A stretch of 16,246 nt of DNA from Trichodesmium sp. MAG_R04 (GTDB lineage Bacteria; Cyanobacteriota; Cyanobacteriia; Cyanobacteriales; Microcoleaceae): assembly GCA_023356515.1 (NCBI GenBank), contig JAKQYG010000034.1:1-16246 (forward strand), in the 5' to 3' direction. Within the stretch, counting starts at the first letter, position 1, and each line of letters opens with the position of its first letter. Below are positions 1 to 6,008 of this stretch, one piece after another. The position numbers were made by a program, and so were the translations under genes. Below the pieces are notes generated by a model, which saw nothing but the letters and a program-made list of their open reading frames with translations, was not told the DNA's origin and did not search any database.

Positions 1-1
1 G

Positions 2-256
2 TTGCCCATAGCTAAATTTGAACCACCTTTTAGAGAATTTTTTGCTACTCCCCAAGATATTGATTTTGCTGATTTATGTAATACTTATGGTTTAGAACAC
101 CAAAAAATATCTTCCTGGAAGGAATTACAACAACTCTTAAATCCTTTACCCAGTAGTGGAATAAGAGTTTTAGAATTACAAACAAATCGTCAACTTGATG
201 CTAGATGGCGCTTAGATAATTTAGATAGGTTTGCAGCAGATTTTTTCCTAAGTTGA
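2..256 (+). CDS. menD: MenD, C-terminal fragment (gene cut by window edge)
   Basis: This is the last 84 codons of 2-succinyl-5-enolpyruvyl-6-hydroxy-3-cyclohexene-1-carboxylate synthase, a thiamine-diphosphate enzyme of phylloquinone (vitamin K1) synthesis that joins isochorismate and 2-oxoglutarate. The visible part carries the cyanobacterial MenD C-terminal signature: FEPPFREFFATPQDIDFADL, then the LCNTYGLEH segment, then GIRVLELQTNR and a closing DARWRLDNL. The full protein would be close to 580 residues, so the catalytic ThDP-binding parts lie upstream of the window. The reading frame is open from the first complete codon and ends with TGA at 254-256, so no start codon is to be sought here. 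menB, a later step of the same pathway, lies about 8 kb away on the opposite strand. Identification is from sequence recall of the family. Confidence 0.9.
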   Translation: MPIAKFEPPFREFFATPQDIDFADLCNTYGLEHQKISSWKELQQLLNPLPSSGIRVLELQTNRQLDARWRLDNLDRFAADFFLS

Positions 257-347
257 AAATTTAAAAAAAGGTTTAAAAATTGCCAAATACTGCAAAAAAT
301 TATAATTTATATCAAATTATTCTTGGTAAGAATCCTACACTATAATC

Positions 348-431
348 CAGGACTTACGTAACGGCACTCATTATAATAGCAATATTTTAAAAATGAATTT
401 GTACTTATATAGTGATACTGCGTAGGTCCTG
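348..431. mobile_element. 84-bp MITE, family B, with 5-bp target duplication
   Basis: The element begins CAGGACTTACGTA and ends TGCGTAGGTCCTG. The ends are imperfect terminal inverted repeats matching at 11 of 13 positions. It is flanked on both sides by the identical pentamer TAATC (343-347 and 432-436), as expected of a target-site duplication. There is no coding capacity. It sits in the spacer between the menD stop and the 3' end of the glutaredoxin gene. A looser relative lies at 11970-12075. The parental transposase is not in the window. Confidence 0.75.
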
Positions 432-447
432 TAATCATGATTTTTGT

Positions 448-759
448 TCAGTCTACAACAATCAATAAAGGTTCTAATTGACCTTTGCTATCCAAACTAT
501 AAATATCATCACAGCCACCAATATGTTGATTATTAATAAAAATTTGTGGCACAGTACGACTTCCATTGGCACGTTCAGTCATACTTTCTCTAGCACTTTC
601 ATCGCCATCTATTTTGTATTCTTTGTAGTTCACACCTTTCCACCAAAGTAAAAGTTTTGCTCTAATACAATACGGGCAAGTTTGCCAGGTATAAATTTCG
701 ACTTTTGCTTTCATGCGTTCTGGATAACGACCAAGAATAGAGTTAAGAAAATCAAGCAT
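448..759 (-). CDS. grxC: Glutaredoxin, GrxC-type dithiol
   Basis: A small thiol-disulfide oxidoreductase, presumably cytosolic, reduced by glutathione and acting on protein disulfides. The 103-residue product has the redox motif Cys28-Pro-Tyr-Cys31, the cis-proline segment Thr69-Val-Pro71, and the glutathione-binding GGCDD at 81-85, so the thioredoxin fold is complete. Compared with the usual 85-90 residues it has an N-terminal extension of about 15 residues (MLDFLNSILGRYPER) before the core beta strand KVEIYTW. I recall similar extensions in other filamentous cyanobacteria, so the start at 759 is kept, although Met16 could also serve. The gene stands alone on the minus strand, with a MITE just beyond its 3' end. 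Nothing essential appears missing. Confidence 0.9.
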   Translation of the reverse strand: MLDFLNSILGRYPERMKAKVEIYTWQTCPYCIRAKLLLWWKGVNYKEYKIDGDESARESMTERANGSRTVPQIFINNQHIGGCDDIYSLDSKGQLEPLLIVVD

Positions 760-1010
760 TTTTAGTAATTAATTATTAATAGTAGAAAAAATGGACAAAA
801 GTTAGCCTAGATATTAAGTATATGATTAATTTAACTGAATCGGCTATATTGTTCTTGGGCCATAAGCTTCATTGTTATTGAGCTGTAAAAATAGATGGTA
901 GTCCTAAAAATTTAAGGATATAGATTTATACATTTCTTGAATTTTTATCAGGTAGAGATGCAAAATCATTACTTGTTTACCACTGCCAAATTATTTAATT
1001 CCCTCAAAAC

Positions 1011-1271
1011 CTAGTATCTATATCTTGTAGGTTTTGCTCTTATCTTGATTTGTTTTTGCATTTTATTTATCATATATAGCTCCCTAGAAATCTTAGAAGA
1101 ATAATGGGCAGTCAATACTAAATTTACTATGAAAATAGCTAAGACAAAAAAGAGAAATAAAAAACCTGGTAAAGTAAATTTATGGAACAAATTAATAATT
1201 AAAGACCCAATAGAAACAATACCAGCCCCAGAGGCAGAAGAACTAAGAATTAGCCAGCGTAAATTAGACAT
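1011..1271 (-). CDS. Small two-helix membrane protein, unknown function
   Basis: An 86-residue product with two clear hydrophobic segments, about residues 7-29 and 33-55. They are joined by a short turn (HKFTLPG) and followed by a strongly basic tail rich in Lys and Arg (KMQKQIKIRAKPTRYRY). By the positive-inside rule the C-terminus should face the cytoplasm, making the protein an alpha-helical hairpin. The ATG at 1271 gives a sensible hydrophilic start (MSNLRW). I do not recognise a named family. It lies between the glutaredoxin gene and the PspA gene but on the strand opposite to pspA, so co-transcription with pspA is excluded. Reality as a gene is supported by its length in an AT-rich, stop-rich spacer and its coherent membrane topology. 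Confidence 0.6.
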   Translation of the reverse strand: MSNLRWLILSSSASGAGIVSIGSLIINLFHKFTLPGFLFLFFVLAIFIVNLVLTAHYSSKISRELYMINKMQKQIKIRAKPTRYRY

Positions 1272-1661
1272 AAGTTAATAAATGTTTTTGATTAATTAAG
1301 ATGGTTAATAATAATTCTTTAATCATATAGAACTAGTAATTAGTAATTATATCTGAGAGCCTATTTACAGTATCAGATATCCGAGTCTTATGAATCATTC
1401 TTGATTGGTATTGTAAAACTTTTTAGTTAATATAGACAAATATACCCTAAATAAAAATTATAAATTATAAATTATAACTTTTGGGCCCTAAGAAAAATAC
1501 TGGTCATTGTATAGCAAACATTAATCAACCTTGATATTAGGCAGAAACAAGGTTGATTAACAAAATTTTGTGATAGTAAAAAACAATAATTAGGGGCAAT
1601 AAACTCGGTTTATTTTATGGGCGCATAAATTTTGAAATTACAGCAAATATGGAGAGTCTTT
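1272..1661. other. 390-bp spacer upstream of pspA
   Basis: No coding sequence is visible here. The spacer holds a short tandem run of TATAAATTA-like units near 1456-1480 and a perfect 13-bp inverted repeat at 1521-1560. It must contain the promoters of the membrane-protein gene (leftward) and of pspA (rightward), but no convincing -35/-10 pair could be fixed by eye in such AT-rich sequence. Confidence 0.6.
1521..1560 (+). promoter_or_regulatory. Perfect 13-bp inverted repeat in the pspA leader
   Basis: TTAATCAACCTTG at 1521-1533 is exactly complementary to CAAGGTTGATTAA at 1548-1560, around a 14-nt loop. It lies about 100 bp before the pspA start codon. Neither side is followed by a T-run, so it does not look like an intrinsic terminator. 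It could be an operator for a dimeric regulator, a structured 5' leader, or a relic of a small transposable repeat. Only the symmetry is seen directly. Confidence 0.5.
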
Positions 1662-2330
1662 ATGGGAATTATTGACCACTTTTGGCGAGTAATTCGTACT
1701 AGTGTGAAAAGCTTGGTTTCTGATACTGAGGATCCAGAGAAGCTCCTGGAGCTGACACTAACAGATATGCAGAATAACCTGGTCAAACTGCGTCAGGCAG
1801 TGGCACAAGCGATCGCTACTCAAAAACGCACAGAAAGACAATGTGACCAAACTCAATCTAATGCTAATGAATGGTATAGACGAACACAGTTGGCCTTACA
1901 AAAAGGCCAAGAAAATTTAGCAAGGGAGGCTTTAATGAGACGCAATTCATATCAAGAAACAGCTACTATAATGAAGGTTCAAATAGAACAGCAAAAACAG
2001 GTAGTGGAAAAGCTCAAGCAAAATATGAGGCAGTTGGGGCAAAAAATTGATGAAGCAAAATTAAAAAAGAATATGTATATTGCTAGAGCACGTTCTGCTA
2101 AGGCTTCGGAAAAGCTGAATAAAATGTTAGGTTTAGTAAATACTGGTAATACTCGAAATGCTTTTGAGCAAATGGAAGAGAAAATAATGCAACTTGAGGC
2201 TCAGTCTGAGGCTATGAATGACTTAGAAATTGATAGTTTGGAGAAAAAATTTACTTCTTTAGAAGCAAGCAATGATGTTGAGACCGAGTTAAAGGCAATG
2301 AAAGCTCAAATTTTGCGAGAAAAATTGTAG
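1662..2330 (+). CDS. pspA: PspA/IM30-family membrane-stress protein (PspA-like)
   Basis: A bacterial ESCRT-III superfamily protein that assembles into rods and rings on the cytoplasmic face of membranes and counters membrane damage. The start chosen is ATG at 1662 (222 residues, MGIIDHFWRVIRT), not the in-frame TTG at 1632. GGAGAG lies at a proper distance before 1662, and family members begin with just this amphipathic helix. The rest is the typical heptad-rich coiled coil, with the conserved EDPEKLLE segment, LRQAVAQAIATQK, and AFEQMEEKI near the C-terminal helices. It ends ILREKL, without the extra C-terminal helix that marks Vipp1, so it is the PspA-like member of the pair. vipp1 follows 528 bp downstream on the same strand, and the two proteins are clearly related along their whole common length. 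Confidence 0.9.
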   Translation: MGIIDHFWRVIRTSVKSLVSDTEDPEKLLELTLTDMQNNLVKLRQAVAQAIATQKRTERQCDQTQSNANEWYRRTQLALQKGQENLAREALMRRNSYQETATIMKVQIEQQKQVVEKLKQNMRQLGQKIDEAKLKKNMYIARARSAKASEKLNKMLGLVNTGNTRNAFEQMEEKIMQLEAQSEAMNDLEIDSLEKKFTSLEASNDVETELKAMKAQILREKL

Positions 2331-2858
2331 CAGTCAATAGGAGCAAACGATTCAGCAGCAAGCTACGGATTGTATATTAATTTTATAATACAAATTGAAG
2401 CGCTTTTGTAAGAGGTTTCCGCAATACCACTACAGCAAGAAGAATGGCGAACATTCAGAACATTTTTAGAAAGTAAAGTAAACAAAAAGACGGTCAGGAT
2501 TTGAGAATAATTAGGGTTTGCTCAAAAAGTCTTTTAAGGAGTAGATAGGGAAATATAAGAGAAATTTTTGATGGACTTTTTGTATAAATAAGCACACTTA
2601 TCTTGAGATTTTATAATGAATAAAATGTAGTTACTCATCCCGTTGTTAAAAACATATCCCTGTGAGTTGCTTCTAGGCCGGAGAGGATGTCAAAGAAACT
2701 CACTTAAGTTTGTAGGGCTTCTGACTGTTTCAGTTAAATTGGATATTATAGCTATAAGGGAAATATCCCTAATCAACTGGGCCTAGGATAGCTATATTTG
2801 TCATTGGAAGCTGGGAACAAACTCAAACAAATGGTTAATTAAAAGGAAAAATAAAATT
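2331..2858. other. 528-bp spacer between pspA and vipp1, with repeat relics
   Basis: No gene was found here. Several repeat traces are visible. GTCAATAGGAG at 2333-2343 is shared with 4255-4265. An IS-end-like motif TTAGGGTTTGCTCAAAAAGTC lies at 2511-2531. CAAAAAGTC (2523-2531) is inverted as GACTTTTTG at 2574-2582. A worn copy of the IS605-like right end lies at about 2636-2693. A hairpin, GGATATT (2741-2747) with AATATCC (2762-2768), lies about 90 bp before the vipp1 start and may be part of its leader. Confidence 0.6.
2636..2693 (+). mobile_element. Decayed right-end relic of the 252-bp IS605-like element
   Basis: TAGGCCGGAGAGGATGTCAA at 2674-2693 matches the 3' ends of the two elements at 3655-3906 and 4153-4172 (for example TAGGCCGGAGAAGATGTCAA). 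The sequence before it (CGTTGTTAAAAAC) resembles the CGGTTGTTACCC stretch of the better copy. The upstream body and left end cannot be recognised, so this is a truncated third copy. Confidence 0.55.
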
Positions 2859-3623
2859 ATGGGATTATTTGATCGGATTAGTCGTATCGTTAGAGCTAAT
2901 GTTAATGAGATGGTAAATAAGGCTGAGGACCCTGAAAAGGTTCTAGAACAGTCTATTATTGATATGCAAGAGGATTTGGTCCAGTTGCGTCAAGCAGTTG
3001 CTAGTGCTATCGCTACTCAGAAACGTAGCCAACAACAATATCATCAAGCTGAATCTCAAGCTAATCAATGGTACTCCCGAGCACAGTTAGCTCTACAAAA
3101 AGGAGATGAAAAATTAGCCAAGGAAGCTCTACAGCGTAAGAATACTTATTCTGAAACAGCAAATACTATCAAAGTATCTCTGGACAATCAAATAGTTCAG
3201 GTGGACACCCTAAAAAGGAATCTGACGGCTTTAGAAGGTAAGATTTCTGAGGCTAAGGCTAAGAAGGATATTTTGAACGCAAGATTGAAAGCTGCTAAAA
3301 CTCAAGAGCAACTGAATAATACAATAGGTTCTATCAATACTAGCGGAGCAATGGCAGCTTTTGAACGGATGGAAGAAAAAGTGTTGCAAATGGAGGCTCG
3401 TTCTCAAGCTACATCAGAGTTAGCTGGCGGCGGCTTGGAAGAGGATTTCCGCAAGTTAGAATCTAGTAGTGATGTTGATGATGAGTTGGCAGCGATGAAA
3501 GCAAAACTAGGAGGGGGTTCAGTAAATCAAAGTCAATTACCAGCTTCTAATCAAGGTTCAACAGAAAAATCAGGTGTTGATGCTGAACTTGAAGATTTGC
3601 GTAAACAACTTGACAAAATGTGA
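2859..3623 (+). CDS. vipp1: Vipp1 / IM30 thylakoid membrane-remodelling protein
   Basis: A 254-residue ESCRT-III-like protein needed in cyanobacteria for thylakoid biogenesis and membrane repair. It forms large ring and rod assemblies on membranes. Seen in the sequence are the N-terminal amphipathic helix (MGLFDRISRIVRANVNEMV, residues 1-19), EDPEKVLEQ (23-31), LRQAVASAIATQK (43-55), the long coiled coil, and AFERMEEKV (167-175). A Gly/Ser/Gln-rich linker at about 216-239 leads to the extra C-terminal helix VDAELEDLRKQLDKM (240-254), which separates Vipp1 from PspA. AAGGAAAA lies 5' of the ATG as a plausible ribosome site. It is downstream of pspA, but the 528-bp spacer suggests its own promoter. 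The hairpin at 3670-3696, part of a mobile element, could serve as its terminator. Confidence 0.93.
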   Translation: MGLFDRISRIVRANVNEMVNKAEDPEKVLEQSIIDMQEDLVQLRQAVASAIATQKRSQQQYHQAESQANQWYSRAQLALQKGDEKLAKEALQRKNTYSETANTIKVSLDNQIVQVDTLKRNLTALEGKISEAKAKKDILNARLKAAKTQEQLNNTIGSINTSGAMAAFERMEEKVLQMEARSQATSELAGGGLEEDFRKLESSSDVDDELAAMKAKLGGGSVNQSQLPASNQGSTEKSGVDAELEDLRKQLDKM

Positions 3624-3654
3624 ACTTTGTTATAAAAAATATTTTGATATTTAC

Positions 3655-3906
3655 CGAAAGATTGGGTTTAAAGCCTCGCCCTTCTAGGGCGACTTTTTAG
3701 TTGATTTTTTTTCACTGGTCTAGTCCTTGTTAGTTTTTAGTTCACAGGAAATATATTAGTCGCGGGTGGGCATACCGAGACAAAAAATGGACGGTTCGGC
3801 AAGTGTAAGACTACTGCCAAACTAGCGGCAGCCCGTGAAACGTCGACCCGCATCGGAGCTACGGCTCGGTTGTTACCCGGTGCCTTTAGGCCGGGTAGGA
3901 TGTCAA
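3655..3906 (+). mobile_element. 252-bp non-autonomous IS200/IS605-type element, copy 1, omega-RNA-like
   Basis: It is preceded by TTAC (3651-3654) and ends in TCAA (3903-3906). These are the left and right cleavage tetranucleotides known for IS608. Near the left end is a bulged hairpin: AAAG, two unpaired C, TCGCCC, loop TTCTA, GGGCGA, CTTT (3670-3696). At the right end is a second bulged hairpin: TACCCGG, bulge TG, CC, loop TTTA, GG, CCGGGTA (3874-3897). Between them, GCGGGT pairs with ACCCGC and CTGCC with GGCAG. No transposase or tnpB lies inside. Such an element could be mobilised by a Y1 transposase acting in trans. The folded body at the right end is where tnpB elements encode their guide (omega) RNA, so it may still specify one. 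The last point is inference. Confidence 0.75.
3670..3698 (+). terminator. Element left-end hairpin that could terminate vipp1
   Basis: TCGCCC and GGGCGA form a 6-bp GC-rich stem around TTCTA. AAAG/CTTT extends the stem across a two-base bulge, and it runs into TTTTT. It lies 47 bp after the vipp1 stop. It is structurally the left subterminal palindrome of the mobile element, but as RNA it has the form of an intrinsic terminator, so a dual role is possible. Confidence 0.5.
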
Positions 3907-3920
3907 AGCAAGACTTTTAC

Positions 3921-4172
3921 CGAAAAATTTGATTTAAAGCCTCGCCCTTCTAGGGCGACTTTTTAGTTGATTTTTTTCACAGGTTATGTTATAGTGCTTT
4001 TCAGTTCGCAAGAAATATATTAGTCGCGGTTGGGCAATCCGATACAATAAACGGACATTGAGGCCAGCAGTCAGACTACTGCCCAAGTAGCAGCAGCCTG
4101 TGAAATCTCAACCCGCCGAGGGGCTACGGCTCGGTAGTAAACCCTACGCCTTTAGGCCGGAGAAGATGTCAA
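3921..4172 (+). mobile_element. 252-bp non-autonomous IS200/IS605-type element, copy 2
   Basis: It is the same length and orientation as copy 1, again bounded by TTAC (3917-3920) and TCAA (4169-4172). The left hairpin is identical (TCGCCC 3942-3947 with GGGCGA 3953-3958). The body is diverged but keeps the same segments, including CTACTGCC..AGCAG, CCGAG with CTCGG around GGCTACGG, and CCTTTAGG before the end. The right hairpin is weaker here than in copy 1. Only 14 bp separate the two elements, and they end in TTTAC. Copy 2 therefore appears to have inserted next to a TTAC just outside copy 1, rather than arising by slippage duplication. Confidence 0.75.
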
Positions 4173-4260
4173 CTTGAATCCTACATTCCGCAGGAAAAAA
4201 TGCAGTATTTAAAGATACAGGTCAAAAGTCAAAAGCAAGAAGAAAATTATAGTGGTCAAT

Positions 4261-4318
4261 AGGAGTCAAGAATCCAGCAAGTATTTATGCTGAATATTTT
4301 GCTGATAATTTGACTCCT
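4261..4318. repeat. Nested long hairpin repeat
   Basis: AGGAGTCAA (4261-4269) pairs exactly with TTGACTCCT (4310-4318). Inside, after symmetric 5-nt internal loops, CAGCAA (4275-4280) pairs with TTGCTG (4299-4304), and TATT/AATA can close further. No T-run follows. The beginning (GTCAATAGGAG) also occurs just 3' of pspA, which suggests a dispersed repeat. Just to its right, 4320-4350 read on the minus strand resembles the sequence at the end of the tnpB relic (TGCTATGAAAG followed by a TTTACC-like stretch). Confidence 0.5.
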
Positions 4319-4525
4319 GATCAAGGTAAATGAGGAGAACTTTCATAGCATAAATACTTAAGCAAGCCACAACTTTTATCCCACATTCCCCACTTCTTAA
4401 CATTAAATTGATAATTTTTATTAATCTATCGCCCCTAAAGCTCTCTCTGAAAGCTTTATAGCTATGGGCATCGATTTTCACTGTTATAAAAAATTGTAAC
4501 TAATTTTCTCATAAAAAATTAGTTA

Positions 4526-4665
4526 TAGCAACGTGCGCTGGTATATTTACATGGTACAAGTCGCTACTAATGTAATATATTTGAAAGTATTGATAGATAG
4601 TAGCGTAAAATTGTACTACACTTAAATGCGATAGTAATATGTAAAGATGTGAGTGCTCATTGCTA
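4526..4665 (+). mobile_element. 140-bp MITE, family A, copy 1
   Basis: The element has terminal inverted repeats starting TAGCAACGTGCGCT and, on the other strand, TAGCAATGAGCACT, and it is flanked by TA on both sides (4524-4525, 4666-4667). It shares most of its length, by eye about 85 percent identity, with the copy at 13242-13379, which lies in the opposite orientation. There is no open reading frame. TA target duplication and short inverted ends suggest mobilisation by an IS630/Tc1-mariner transposase, an inference since no such transposase is in the window. Just to its left, AACTAATTTT and AAAATTAGTT form a separate AT-rich hairpin. Confidence 0.8.
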
Positions 4666-4690
4666 TATTAATAAACTTTATTGATATAAA

Positions 4691-4779
4691 GACTTTTTGA
4701 GCAGACCTTATTCAGCTTTTTCCAGCAGAAACCCCATGTCTGTTTCCCTGTGCAGCATGAAAAGTTTAGCAAACCCTAA
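4691..4779 (-). repeat. Three direct copies of an IS-end-like motif
   Basis: Read on the minus strand, three stretches follow one pattern close to TAGGGTTTGCTGAAAAAGTC. They lie at 4691-4710, 4715-4735 and 4759-4779, the last reaching the stop codon of the SPOR-like gene. Further matches lie at 2511-2531 (plus strand) and 10181-10200 (minus strand). They look like ends of a decayed insertion sequence whose transposase is gone. Family assignment is not attempted. Confidence 0.45.
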
Positions 4780-5952
4780 TTAATAATTCTCAGATTTCAA
4801 CTTGTAATATTTTGCATCCAGTCCTTCTTTACGTAATTTTTGGAGAAACATTTTTGCCCTTTCCGGTTCCAAGAACGCTCCCATCTGTATCTTGATACCA
4901 TTAGTCGTTTTACGAGTATAAGCATCCGAAATTATTTGCCGTGCTTTATCCAAAGATTCTTCATTCCCATAATCCAGAACCACATAGTACCAACCATCAT
5001 CTGACTTTATGGGTTGGGTTATTTTTGAACTAATAGAAGCTTGTGGGGAAGGTTTAGCTATTGGAGATGGAGTTGGAGAGTATTTAATAGATGGAGGCAA
5101 TAAAGTAGTCCTGAGATTATCTATTTCTGCACTTGAGTTATTAGTAGGTTCCGAAGCAGTATTAGTACCTCCCGATATTTGTGGTGGTAATATAGGTTTG
5201 ACTTTGACAGTGGAGGATGGGAACTGGCGAGGCTTAGGATCGATGTTACTTAAAGTATTCAAATCTAAATCTACAAACTCTTGAGATGCTAAGTTAGGAG
5301 ATTTTGGTAAAGCTTGCTCCTCCCTACTGAGAATGTCATCAGTATTCTTTTGAGCAGAAGTACCTTTCAAGAAATGCTCTAAACCCAGATTAATTAAACC
5401 CGATGGATTCATGACAACATAACCCAGGGTTGTACAAGATATGAAGAACAAAAACATTGAAGCTATTCCTAGAGGAGTAAATAAACTTGCTAAGTAATTA
5501 GGTTTATTTTGACGACTTGATTGTAATTTATTTAAACTCTCTGTCAGTTTCTGTGAAGATTCAAGAGGATGGCTTGGTGCTGTAGAGCTATTATTATCTA
5601 ATTGAGATATCTGTTTCTCACTATTCTGATTTTCTACATTATCTTTTTTGGCAATACTAAGTTCTACTGGTGTAGGAGGCTCAATCATCATTGATTCACT
5701 TTCAGCTAAAGGCAGCGAAGATGTTGTTTGTTCATCTACTGACAATACAGGCATTAATTCGGGAATTTTATAAATTTTTTTATTGCTATTTTTACGAGCA
5801 ATTGAGGAATTGCCTGCTTGTCTAAGGTACTTGCGATATCTTGTTAATTCTACTTCTAACTCTACATCCAAACTTTCAATTACATCTTGTAGAGTTGGAT
5901 TCAATTCTTGGGTATAATTATTAGTAGACTTAACTATAGAACTTTGATTCAT
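4780..5952 (-). CDS. Membrane-anchored protein with C-terminal SPOR-like domain
   Basis: A 390-residue bitopic membrane protein. An N-terminal cytoplasmic part (1-150) contains a short acidic helix (LDVELEVELTRYRKYLRQ, 28-45) and a long low-complexity Ser/Gln/Pro stretch. One hydrophobic segment follows at about 158-180 (LGIASMFLFFISCTTLGYVV). A Pro/Ser-rich periplasmic linker (200-316) leads to a compact C-terminal domain (319-384). That domain has WYYVVLDYGNEESLDKARQ and QMGAFLEPERAKMFLQKLRK, the pattern of SPOR/peptidoglycan-binding repeats (strand, helix, glycine-rich strand, helix). Such proteins usually bind denuded glycan at division sites, so an envelope or septal role is likely but unproven. 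AGGAG lies 7 nt before the ATG at 5952. The gene is divergent from dciA with only 56 bp between starts, so the promoters overlap. Confidence 0.75.
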   Translation of the reverse strand: MNQSSIVKSTNNYTQELNPTLQDVIESLDVELEVELTRYRKYLRQAGNSSIARKNSNKKIYKIPELMPVLSVDEQTTSSLPLAESESMMIEPPTPVELSIAKKDNVENQNSEKQISQLDNNSSTAPSHPLESSQKLTESLNKLQSSRQNKPNYLASLFTPLGIASMFLFFISCTTLGYVVMNPSGLINLGLEHFLKGTSAQKNTDDILSREEQALPKSPNLASQEFVDLDLNTLSNIDPKPRQFPSSTVKVKPILPPQISGGTNTASEPTNNSSAEIDNLRTTLLPPSIKYSPTPSPIAKPSPQASISSKITQPIKSDDGWYYVVLDYGNEESLDKARQIISDAYTRKTTNGIKIQMGAFLEPERAKMFLQKLRKEGLDAKYYKLKSENY

Positions 5953-6008
5953 TTAAGAACTCCTGCTAGTTATACTAAGTAGTTTAACTGTTAGTCAAAA
6001 TTTCAGGT

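Noticed and set aside
1521..1560. Intrinsic terminator for the leftward membrane-protein gene or a rightward transcript
   Set aside because: No T-run on either side, and the stem is AT-rich.
1632..1661. TTG at 1632 as the start of pspA
   Set aside because: ATG at 1662 has GGAGAG at the right distance and gives the normal family N-terminus.
3655..4172. CRISPR-like tandem repeat or duplicated tRNA-like structure
   Set aside because: There are only two 252-bp units with transposon end structure, no short repeat-spacer pattern, and no cloverleaf. IS605-type ends explain them better.
4266..4481. Minus-strand open frame of 71 codons
   Set aside because: It runs through the nested hairpin repeat and has no recognisable domain. 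Part of it resembles sequence beside the tnpB relic, so it is taken as repeat-derived and non-coding.
5009..5284. Plus-strand open frame of 91 codons
   Set aside because: It lies wholly antisense within the low-complexity linker of the SPOR-like gene. It is a shadow frame.
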